Of a stretch of 5,735 nucleotides of DNA, positions 1 to 5,735 are shown piece after piece. How positions within the stretch are numbered: the stretch's first letter is position 1; each line of letters starts with the position of its first letter. The notes beneath the pieces were generated by a model. It was not told the origin of the DNA. It saw only the letters and a program-made list of their open reading frames with translations, and did not search any database. This stretch comes from Fidelibacterota bacterium (GTDB taxonomy: Bacteria > Fidelibacterota > Marinisomatia > Marinisomatales > TCS55), in assembly GCA_002716525.1 (NCBI GenBank), contig PBBH01000002.1, positions 17,099-22,833 of the forward strand, written 5' to 3'. The translations under genes were made by a program, and so were the position numbers.

Positions 1-2276
1 ATAATAAAAATCAACCTGTAATAATTACATTTGCTTTTGCCCTGGCTACTGGCATTGGATTAATGGTAACGGGTGTGACGGGATTTGGCCAGCTTATTTT
101 GGGGTTCCATATTATTACTTCACTCATCTTTATTATATTTGCTTTCCAATTGCTTTCTTTTGATTTTATTAAGTTCATTTTTGTAACTGGTGCGTTATTC
201 ATTATAGTAGTTATCGCTGGCGTAAAGGATTGGCGTGCAACAGATCAAGAATATAAAATTGCCAATTTTTCGCCATCACCCGGGTCAACCCAATCTGGAA
301 ATTATATTACAGCCACTAAAATTAATCGTTCGGCCCGTTGCGGAACTTCTGGATGCCATCCTGATATTTATCAGCAGTGGTCACAGTCCGCTCACCGCTT
401 TTCTTCTTTTAATAATCCTTTTTACAAAGCATCGGTGGACTATTTGCTTTCAACGAGTGATACTACCACCGTTCGATGGTGTGGCAGCTGCCATGACCCC
501 GTAATGCTGTATTCTGGGTTAATGGTTGGTACACCTGATGTTGATCTACCGGAAGCCCATGCAGGTATTACATGTGAAATATGCCATGGGATAATTGATA
601 TTCCTGATATTACGGGCAATGCAAACTATGTTTTGAATTCACCTATTGAATATCCTTTTTCTCATTCGAAAGGCATGTTAGCAGCGGTGAATCGTATGTT
701 GATTCGTACAAAACCGGAAGCCCATCGTAAAGCGATGCTCCAACCACTTCATAAATCAGAAACGTTTTGTGCCACTTGTCACAAAGTGAGTCTTGATGTA
801 CCGATTAATGATTATAAATGGTTGCGAGGTCAAGATGAATACGATGCTTGGCAAGCTAGCGGCGTAAGTTACAATGCAGTGGCCGCATTTTATAATCCGC
901 CGCAATCTCTTACTTGCCAGAGTTGCCATATGGCACTGGAAAAATCAAATGACCGCGGTAATGATTATCGAAAGGTATTTGGCCATTTTTTCCCCGCAGC
1001 CAATACAGCTCTGCCATCATTAACTGAATTAAAGAATAGTGAATGGATAAATCGTACAAGCCAATTTTTACAAGATGACAGAATTAACATCGATATTTTT
1101 GGTGCAATAATTGATTCCGAATTAATTGCTCCACTCAGTGATCAATTGCAAGTTAAACCGGGCCAGCAAGTGCGTTTTGAAGTTATAGTAAGAACGAAAA
1201 AGATTGGACATACTTTTCCTGGTGGCACGATTGATTCAAATGAACCATGGCTGGAAATCATTGGCACCAATCAAAATGGTGAGACCTTTTTTAGTAGTGG
1301 TTCTATCCATCCGGATAAGCATGTGGATCCATCGGCGCATTTTTTTCGCGGTGTTTTATTAGATGGAGATGGTGAATTTATCCTAAAAAGAAACCCCCAT
1401 GAATGGCGAACCACTTTATATAATAATTCAATCCCCCCGGGTTCTGCAGATGTGATTCATTACACATGGCTAGTACCAAGTGATTTTGATGAGGAAATAA
1501 ATTTAATAGCAAAGGTCAATTACCGAAAATTTAATCGTAGTATCACCATTCATTCTTTGGATGAATTAATTGATCTTCCGGTTGTTGAAATGGCCAAAGA
1601 TGCAATTATTATTTCCCGATTAGAAAAAACTGAATTAGCAAATAATGCTGGTATGCGTTACAATGACTACGGTATTGCCATGTTGCGTCAAAATAATTTG
1701 GAAGCATCGAGATTGGCATTTGAAAATGTAACAAAACTGATTCCAGGTTATGCAGATGGATATGTAAACATGGCGCGTGTTTTAATCAAAGAGGGCAAGT
1801 TTAATGCAGCTAAATTTCAACTGGATAAAGCGCTAGATCTGAAAAACAATTTTCCAAAAGCAAAATATTTTCTGGCTCTTATTTCCAAAATAACTGGTGA
1901 TTATAAAGAAGCAATTTCGTTATTTAAATTTGTTAGGGAAACACATCCTAATGACCGGGCTATGCTAAAAGACTTTGGACAAACGCAGTATTTTGCGGAA
2001 AACTGGATTGATGCTAGTTTAATATATAATGATGTACTTCGCATTGACCCTGAGGATGCCGAAACACATTATAACCTGATGCTTATTCATCAAAAATTAG
2101 GTGATATAGGACAAGCAAAATATCATAGTGAAAAATATTTAAAATATAAACCAGATGAACAAGCTCGGTCCATCAGCCAAACTGCCCGGCTGAGATTCCC
2201 CCATGCTAATAATGAAGCCCAACAGGTTCATTCTCATCAACTGATTCAAACAGATTGGTTCAGTACACTTAAATAA
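1..2276 (+). CDS. Membrane-anchored pentaheme cytochrome c with C-terminal TPR repeats (5' partial)
   Basis: Probably an electron-transfer or redox protein on the outer face of the cytoplasmic membrane. Residues are numbered from the in-frame ATG at 63, but the frame is open for 20 further codons to the window edge and these are hydrophobic, so the true start is upstream. About three membrane helices are visible: one spanning the ATG, one near residues 9-32 (with His16 inside it) and one near 36-55. Five heme c motifs follow: C93-x4-C98-H99, C140-x2-C143-H144, C171-x2-C174-H175, C236-x2-C239-H240 and C285-x2-C288-H289. The first is followed by a W-S-x-S-A-H segment (H111) typical of cytochrome c554-like domains. 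Other histidines (166, 201, 221, 230, 308) could be distal ligands. Residues 340-500 look beta-rich and contain GHTFPGG (382-388), resembling the GHxFPTG motif of other multiheme cytochromes. Residues 531-700 form about five TPRs. Three helices with a cytoplasmic N-terminus would put the hemes in the periplasm. The electron partner and substrate are unknown. The cytochrome call is firm; the specific role is not assigned. Confidence 0.9.
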   Translation, partial: NKNQPVIITFAFALATGIGLMVTGVTGFGQLILGFHIITSLIFIIFAFQLLSFDFIKFIFVTGALFIIVVIAGVKDWRATDQEYKIANFSPSPGSTQSGNYITATKINRSARCGTSGCHPDIYQQWSQSAHRFSSFNNPFYKASVDYLLSTSDTTTVRWCGSCHDPVMLYSGLMVGTPDVDLPEAHAGITCEICHGIIDIPDITGNANYVLNSPIEYPFSHSKGMLAAVNRMLIRTKPEAHRKAMLQPLHKSETFCATCHKVSLDVPINDYKWLRGQDEYDAWQASGVSYNAVAAFYNPPQSLTCQSCHMALEKSNDRGNDYRKVFGHFFPAANTALPSLTELKNSEWINRTSQFLQDDRINIDIFGAIIDSELIAPLSDQLQVKPGQQVRFEVIVRTKKIGHTFPGGTIDSNEPWLEIIGTNQNGETFFSSGSIHPDKHVDPSAHFFRGVLLDGDGEFILKRNPHEWRTTLYNNSIPPGSADVIHYTWLVPSDFDEEINLIAKVNYRKFNRSITIHSLDELIDLPVVEMAKDAIIISRLEKTELANNAGMRYNDYGIAMLRQNNLEASRLAFENVTKLIPGYADGYVNMARVLIKEGKFNAAKFQLDKALDLKNNFPKAKYFLALISKITGDYKEAISLFKFVRETHPNDRAMLKDFGQTQYFAENWIDASLIYNDVLRIDPEDAETHYNLMLIHQKLGDIGQAKYHSEKYLKYKPDEQARSISQTARLRFPHANNEAQQVHSHQLIQTDWFSTLK
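339..929 (+). other. Five heme c attachment motifs (one CX4CH, four CX2CH)
   Basis: The motifs are encoded at 339-359 (CGTSGCH), 480-494 (CGSCH), 573-587 (CEICH), 768-782 (CATCH) and 915-929 (CQSCH). Each would covalently bind one heme through two cysteine thioethers, with the histidine as proximal ligand. The first has four residues between the cysteines instead of two; CX4CH sites are known in some multiheme cytochromes such as cytochromes c3. Spacing between sites is uneven (about 31 to 61 residues), as in the cytochrome c554-like group rather than in regular decaheme repeats. Confidence 0.92.
1653..2162 (+). repeat. TPR-encoding region, about five tetratricopeptide repeats
   Basis: Residues 531-700 of the cytochrome protein divide into five units of about 34 residues, starting near 531, 567, 601, 634 and 668. 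They share the TPR pattern: a small or aromatic residue near position 8, Gly, Asn or similar at the helix turn (EGKFNAA, TGDYKEA, AENWIDA, LGDIGQA), an Ala near position 20, and a closing Pro (IPGY, HPND, IDPEDA, KPDEQ). These repeats usually bind other proteins, so this tail probably docks a partner or organises a complex. This is protein-level degeneracy, not a DNA repeat. Confidence 0.88.
2246..2276. other. Convergent 3' overlap of the cytochrome and Rieske genes
   Basis: The plus-strand cytochrome frame ends with TAA at 2274-2276 and the minus-strand Rieske frame ends with TGA at 2248-2246, so 31 bases code on both strands. The Rieske protein's family-like tail (FDKHYL) ends just before the overlap. 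I see no GC-rich hairpin with a T-run in or near it, so any terminator must lie inside the opposing gene or be of another kind. Confidence 0.85.
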
Positions 2277-3367
2277 TGTTTATCAAAAGCTGCCAGCAGG
2301 CTTTCCTGACCAGAATAGGGTGCTGGAAAATATTTTTTTGATCGAATTCCCAATTGCGCTAGTTGTGATATATACCAATCTTGTTTATTAGTCATGTCCC
2401 AAAAATCAATCGCATCTGATGTTTTGTATTCCCCAGAATCAACTGTTTGTTTAGAAAACAACCATGAACATGTCACTTTGCATTTATCAATACCTTCTGG
2501 CCAAACAGTATGATACATGACATATTCCGGGTGAAGACTTAAAAGCATATTGGGAAATATAGAATAATAATACACACGATTTAAATTATCACCTTTTACA
2601 CCATCTAATGGCGGGCAGCATAATTGACCACTGGCTGTGATACTTTCCTTATCTTCATTCAAATCCATATAGCCGCCCAAGAATGGACCTTCATAGAGAT
2701 CATTATGTCCACCCATATAATTATGAATTGCAGCTAAGTCAGGATGAAGAATAGGACAGTGATAGCATTCGCAATAATTTTGAATAACCAGCTTCCAATT
2801 CCCATTTACTATATATTGTTTTGTTTCATGAACAGCAAGGTCAGCAATGCTCCAGTGGCTAAATCTATTCATCAATGGAGCAAAAGCAGTTTCGAATTCT
2901 TTTGGTGAATCAGATAAATTAATAAACATAAAACCATCCCATTCAGCAATGGTTACAGGGTGGAGCGAGTAATCATTTTTATTGAATTTATCTACAGTAT
3001 CCATGTTCGGAGCTCCAAATAACTGCCCATTTAAATTATATGTCCAACCATGGTATTTGCACTGAATCGATTTTGAGAATTGTCCAGATTCCTTTTCACA
3101 AATTCGTGTACCGCGATGTCGACATACATTATAATAAGCAATTAATTCACCATCATCGCCTCGTAAAACAATGACACTTTCAGTACCGATATTGATAACT
3201 TTATATTGGCCTTTTTCATTAAGGTCAGATGATCGTCCTGCGCAGATCCAATTTTTTAGAAAAATATTTTCATATTCTTTTTGGAGAATATCTGGATTTA
3301 TATAATAATCCTGCTCAAGGGTATGGGCATCTTTAATAAGTGTTTCAGCTGTTTTTTTGAAATTCAC
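2246..3367 (-). CDS. Rieske non-heme iron oxygenase, alpha subunit (CntA/GbcA/choline monooxygenase-like group)
   Basis: A 373-residue oxygenase component, expected to be cytoplasmic, that uses O2 and electrons from a separate reductase to hydroxylate or demethylate a substrate. The Rieske [2Fe-2S] ligands are C82-x-H84 and C103-x2-H106, followed by the usual GWTY. The H84-C103 gap is 18 residues, slightly longer than the usual 15-17. The mononuclear iron site is H203 and H208 within E200-x2-H203-x4-H208, after the NWK motif (190-192), with D330 in NKQDW as the likely third ligand. E200 takes the place of the bridging aspartate of ring-hydroxylating dioxygenases; a bridging Glu is characteristic of carnitine oxygenase CntA and relatives. 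The length suits this family and the protein looks complete. The start is GTG, overlapping the upstream gene's stop as GTGA. It is the third gene of a minus-strand operon, and its last codons overlap the convergent cytochrome gene. No beta subunit or reductase is visible. The substrate is unknown; a methylated amine is only a family-based guess. Confidence 0.93.
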   Translation of the reverse strand: MNFKKTAETLIKDAHTLEQDYYINPDILQKEYENIFLKNWICAGRSSDLNEKGQYKVINIGTESVIVLRGDDGELIAYYNVCRHRGTRICEKESGQFSKSIQCKYHGWTYNLNGQLFGAPNMDTVDKFNKNDYSLHPVTIAEWDGFMFINLSDSPKEFETAFAPLMNRFSHWSIADLAVHETKQYIVNGNWKLVIQNYCECYHCPILHPDLAAIHNYMGGHNDLYEGPFLGGYMDLNEDKESITASGQLCCPPLDGVKGDNLNRVYYYSIFPNMLLSLHPEYVMYHTVWPEGIDKCKVTCSWLFSKQTVDSGEYKTSDAIDFWDMTNKQDWYISQLAQLGIRSKKYFPAPYSGQESLLAAFDKHYLSVLNQSV

Positions 3368-4932
3368 GCTTTTAGAATCTCCCGTGCTGCGTTGAAACCA
3401 TTAGTAATATGGAGCCCGCCTCCTGGATGAGTACCTTTTCCGCAAAGATATAGATTCTCAATAGGTGATTTATATTGTGCTGCGCTTATCGTTGGACGCA
3501 TAAAAAAGAATTGATCTAATGTCATTTCACCATGGTTAAGGTTTCCCTCAGTTAAACCAAATTTATCTTCAAGATCCTTGGGTGAGAGAATATAAGTAGA
3601 TTCGATCATAGATGTAATTTTAGGAATATAATTTTCTAGATTCCTAATCACATTATTTTTTAGTTGTTCTTTCAGATCGTCAGACCAATCCTGACCACGC
3701 AGGTGGTAAGGTGCATATTGCAATGTGGCAGATAAGACATGTTTACCCTCAGGTGCAAAGTTAGAGTTATGGACCGAAGGGAAAGTAAATTCAATGTAAG
3801 GATTTTCAGAAATGCGACCATATTTTGCATCATCAGCGGCTCGTTCCAAATATTCAATGGAAGGACTAATGGAAAAAACAGTATTCATTTGGTCTTCTGT
3901 CACGCCTTTAATCTCCGGAAGGGCATTTAATGCAAAGTGAATCCGGGCCACACTACCACGGTATTTGATATTTCGCAGTTGGGTATAAAAAGTAGGATTT
4001 AGTTCTGATGGACCAACCAGGTTTATAAAAGTATTCTGTGGATCCAAACCGGAAACAACCTGTCCTGCTTCAATGGTCTCTCCATCATTTAATGTGATAC
4101 CACTGCAGATCGCATTTGCCACGTTGATAGAATGTACAACAGCATTTTTTCGGACTTCCACACCATTGGATACAGCGGATTTTAATAAAGCATTGGCTAA
4201 GTTTTCTGTACCACCTTTTACAAACTGTATATAATGAAAAACACCATTGGCATGCACATGCTGGTGGAGCAAATTATAGCCTGTAGCTGCAGAAAATGGG
4301 CCTAAGTTAATGTGGTTGATACCTGCAGTAGATACAGCACCTCGAAGTAATTCAGATTCGAACCATTCATCCATTAGTTCCGGCATCATCATTGGTGCTA
4401 CACGCATAAAATCGACCAGTCCACGGGTACCATGTTTTTTTATTGGCTTTAGCATAGATCGTAAAGATAAAGCTTCCTTCAATCCTAAATTCGGAAGTTT
4501 TGGGGGCGTCAATTCATACAGTTTTTCTAAAAACTGAGATAGATTATCAATATAGGTTGTAAATGCTTGCCAAGATTTGGCATCCTTATCGGAATGATTT
4601 GCGATGGATTTAGCCGTTTGATTCGAATCCTGATGAAATGAAATATGATGCCCGTTTTGGTCCAGGGCGATACGCACGACGTCCGGAGAAACCAATTCCA
4701 AACCTTCCGACACCAGATCCAATTGTTTCATAACCCTGGGATCAATCCACTTTATCGTATCATTTAACATGTTGCATTTATATTGAGATGCGAATTCTGC
4801 CGTAACAGCCATACCGCCTACTTGGTCTTTAGCTTCAAGGATCAATACTTTCTTCCCAGACTTTCCAAGAATAGATGAACTGACCAAACTGTTTAACCCG
4901 CCACCAACAACTATAATATCATAGTGTCCCAC
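3364..4932 (-). CDS. FAD-dependent oxidoreductase, PYROXD2 / phytoene-desaturase-like (complete)
   Basis: A 522-residue flavoprotein of the amine-oxidase/phytoene-desaturase superfamily, closest in motifs to PYROXD2-like proteins; it probably oxidises or desaturates an organic substrate. The N-terminal Rossmann fold starts at once: YDIIVVGGG with G10-x-G12-x2-S15, then E33 (expected to bind FAD ribose) and G39-G40. The usual third glycine of GxGxxG is Ser15. Near the C-terminus are FGLTEGN, HGE, RP, YKSPI and CGKGTHPGGG (497-506), the family's flavin-binding signature. The GTG start at 4932 is chosen because it shares a base with the upstream stop (TAGTG), has AAAGGA six bases before it, and places the FAD motif a few residues from the N-terminus. 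An in-frame extension to 5016 would lie inside the conserved end of the upstream gene. The stop overlaps the start of the Rieske gene. It is a divergent paralogue of its upstream neighbour. Whether it acts as oxidase, dehydrogenase or desaturase cannot be told. Confidence 0.92.
   Translation of the reverse strand: MGHYDIIVVGGGLNSLVSSSILGKSGKKVLILEAKDQVGGMAVTAEFASQYKCNMLNDTIKWIDPRVMKQLDLVSEGLELVSPDVVRIALDQNGHHISFHQDSNQTAKSIANHSDKDAKSWQAFTTYIDNLSQFLEKLYELTPPKLPNLGLKEALSLRSMLKPIKKHGTRGLVDFMRVAPMMMPELMDEWFESELLRGAVSTAGINHINLGPFSAATGYNLLHQHVHANGVFHYIQFVKGGTENLANALLKSAVSNGVEVRKNAVVHSINVANAICSGITLNDGETIEAGQVVSGLDPQNTFINLVGPSELNPTFYTQLRNIKYRGSVARIHFALNALPEIKGVTEDQMNTVFSISPSIEYLERAADDAKYGRISENPYIEFTFPSVHNSNFAPEGKHVLSATLQYAPYHLRGQDWSDDLKEQLKNNVIRNLENYIPKITSMIESTYILSPKDLEDKFGLTEGNLNHGEMTLDQFFFMRPTISAAQYKSPIENLYLCGKGTHPGGGLHITNGFNAAREILKA
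3378..3383 (-). promoter_or_regulatory. Probable ribosome binding site GGGAGA for the Rieske oxygenase
   Basis: GGGAGA on the minus strand lies within the last codons of the FAD oxidoreductase gene. The GGGAG core is 11 bases before the GTG start at 3367-3365, slightly farther than ideal. The four-base GTGA overlap suggests that translation also depends on ribosomes finishing the upstream gene. Confidence 0.5.
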
Positions 4933-5735
4933 TACCAGTCCTTTAAAATCTTTTTTGCTGCCATTTCTCCAGGAGATCCTGTGATCCCTCCGCCAGGATG
5001 TGTGCCTGATCCACATTGATAATAATTGGTAATGGGAGTTTTATAATTAGCCCATTTTACTGCAGGTCGCAGAGCAAACAATTGTTGCAGCGTGAGCTCA
5101 CCATGGAAAATATTTCCTTCCGTAAGACCAAATGTAGATTCAATATCAGCCGGCGTGAGCACCTGCCGATGAAGAATAATATCTTTAATATTGGGTGCAT
5201 AACGGGCAAGAGCATTGATCACAGCATCGCCAAAATCTTCCCGCTTTTGATCATTCCATCCTCCCTTGATGTTGTAGGGTGCGTATTGTACAAAGCAGGA
5301 CATAACATGTTTTCCAGGCGGGGCCATTTCTGGGTCAAGGACTGATGGTATAATAATATCAATATAAGGTACTTCAGAAAAATTGCCATACTTGGCATCG
5401 TCGTAAGCTTTTTCAATATAATCAAAGTCTGGACTAATGGAGATGGCACCGCGAAGATGAGGCCCATTACCTGGTAAACAAGTGAATTCAGGAAGTGCAT
5501 CCAAGGCTAAGTTCACTTTACCGGATGAACCGCGAATACGGAAATTTTTGATATCTGTCACAAAATCATTAGGAAGATCGATTTCATCAACCATTTTCAA
5601 AAAAGAAAGTTTTGGGTCTAAACCAGAAATAACTTTATCCGCTTTGTATTCATCTCCGTTTTCAAGGGCAACACCTATAGCCCGGCCATTTTTGACAATT
5701 ACTTTTTCCACTGGTGCTTCGGTCATTATTTTCGC
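4932..5735 (-). CDS. FAD-dependent oxidoreductase, PYROXD2-like (C-terminal half, cut by the right edge)
   Basis: About 267 residues are visible, roughly the C-terminal half of a family usually 500-580 residues long. The codons before the ATG at 5726 (reading A-K-I) stay open to the edge, and the sequence there (a VIVKNGRAIGV strand pair followed by SGLDP) is an internal family segment, so that ATG is not the start; the Rossmann domain lies beyond the window. Conserved blocks are SGLDP, DDAKYG, APPGKHVMS, VQYAPY, FGLTEGN, FHGELTL, LRP, YKTPI and CGSGTHPGGG, the last being the C-terminal flavin-binding signature. It aligns with the next gene along its whole visible length, so the two are tandem paralogues. 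It keeps the CGSGTHPGGG-ITGSPGE form typical of the family and may be the more conventional copy. It is the first visible gene of the operon, and its TAG stop is shared with the next start. The substrate is unknown. Confidence 0.9.
   Translation of the reverse strand, partial: AKIMTEAPVEKVIVKNGRAIGVALENGDEYKADKVISGLDPKLSFLKMVDEIDLPNDFVTDIKNFRIRGSSGKVNLALDALPEFTCLPGNGPHLRGAISISPDFDYIEKAYDDAKYGNFSEVPYIDIIIPSVLDPEMAPPGKHVMSCFVQYAPYNIKGGWNDQKREDFGDAVINALARYAPNIKDIILHRQVLTPADIESTFGLTEGNIFHGELTLQQLFALRPAVKWANYKTPITNYYQCGSGTHPGGGITGSPGEMAAKKILKDW
4939..4944 (-). promoter_or_regulatory. Ribosome binding site AAAGGA for the internal GTG start at 4932
   Basis: On the minus strand AAAGGA lies six bases before the GTG at 4932-4930, an ideal Shine-Dalgarno position. 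It sits inside the last codons of the upstream paralogue. Together with the TAGTG overlap it decides the start of the complete FAD oxidoreductase against the longer in-frame reading. Confidence 0.7.

Noticed and set aside
63..65. ATG at 63 as the true start of the cytochrome gene
   Set aside because: The frame is open upstream to the window edge and encodes hydrophobic residues continuous with the first membrane helix; no ribosome binding site is evident before the ATG.
2270..2310. Possible terminator hairpin near the convergent junction
   Set aside because: Only a weak imperfect inverted repeat (around AGCTGCCAGCAGGCT) with almost no loop and no following T-run; it also lies inside the Rieske coding region.
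4933..5016. A longer N-terminus for the complete FAD oxidoreductase, starting at 5016
   Set aside because: These codons lie in the conserved CGSGTHPGGG-containing end of the upstream gene, give a basic, family-unlike leader, and the GTG at 4932 has a good ribosome binding site.
5016..5345. Plus-strand open frames opposite the operon, including this one and those at 3739-3930 and 4310-4537
   Set aside because: They lie antisense to strongly conserved coding sequence, show no recognisable domain, and are explained as shadows of the real genes.
5724..5726. ATG at 5726 as the start of a short 264-residue protein
   Set aside because: The frame continues to the edge and the visible part begins in the middle of the family fold, without the FAD-binding N-terminus; it is a truncated view of a longer gene.
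3364..5735. Carotenoid biosynthesis (crtI phytoene desaturase) operon
   Set aside because: The motifs fit PYROXD2-like oxidoreductases better, and no phytoene synthase, cyclase or other carotenoid gene is present; the name phytoene desaturase would be over-annotation.
1..5735. CRISPR arrays, tRNA/rRNA genes, insertion sequences or attachment sites
   Set aside because: No direct-repeat array, RNA-gene signature, transposase or terminal inverted repeats were seen; the window is filled by four coding genes.

Overview
The window is almost wholly coding: four genes in two convergent blocks, with no intergenic stretch long enough to hold anything else. Base composition is moderately AT-rich. The content (a membrane-anchored multiheme cytochrome c with TPR repeats, a Rieske oxygenase, and PYROXD2-type flavin oxidoreductases) suggests a free-living, respiring, probably Gram-negative bacterium, possibly from an aquatic environment. 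A lineage such as Marinimicrobia is compatible by impression only; nothing here fixes the taxon. Two plausible Shine-Dalgarno sequences argue weakly against a typical Bacteroidetes.

Left block, plus strand (window start to 2276): a 5'-truncated gene for a protein with N-terminal membrane helices, five heme c attachment motifs, a beta-rich region containing a GHTFPGG motif, and about five C-terminal TPR repeats. The frame is still open at the left edge, so the true start lies outside the window.

Right block, minus strand (right edge down to 2246): three tightly packed genes read right to left. First is the C-terminal half of a PYROXD2-like FAD-dependent oxidoreductase, cut by the right edge. 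Next is a complete 522-residue paralogue starting at a GTG that shares one base with the upstream stop codon (TAGTG). Last is a 373-residue Rieske non-heme iron oxygenase alpha subunit, whose GTG start overlaps the preceding stop by four bases (GTGA). This is very likely one translationally coupled operon.

The operon pairs an oxygenase with two flavin-dependent desaturase/oxidase-like enzymes, which suggests consecutive oxidations of one substrate. The oxygenase's iron site has the E-x2-H-x4-H...D pattern of the CntA/GbcA/choline monooxygenase-like group, so a quaternary or methylated amine is one candidate; a lipid or isoprenoid is another. Neither is shown by the sequence. No reductase or ferredoxin for the oxygenase is in the window. 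The two blocks overlap tail to tail by 31 bp, and their functions need not be linked.
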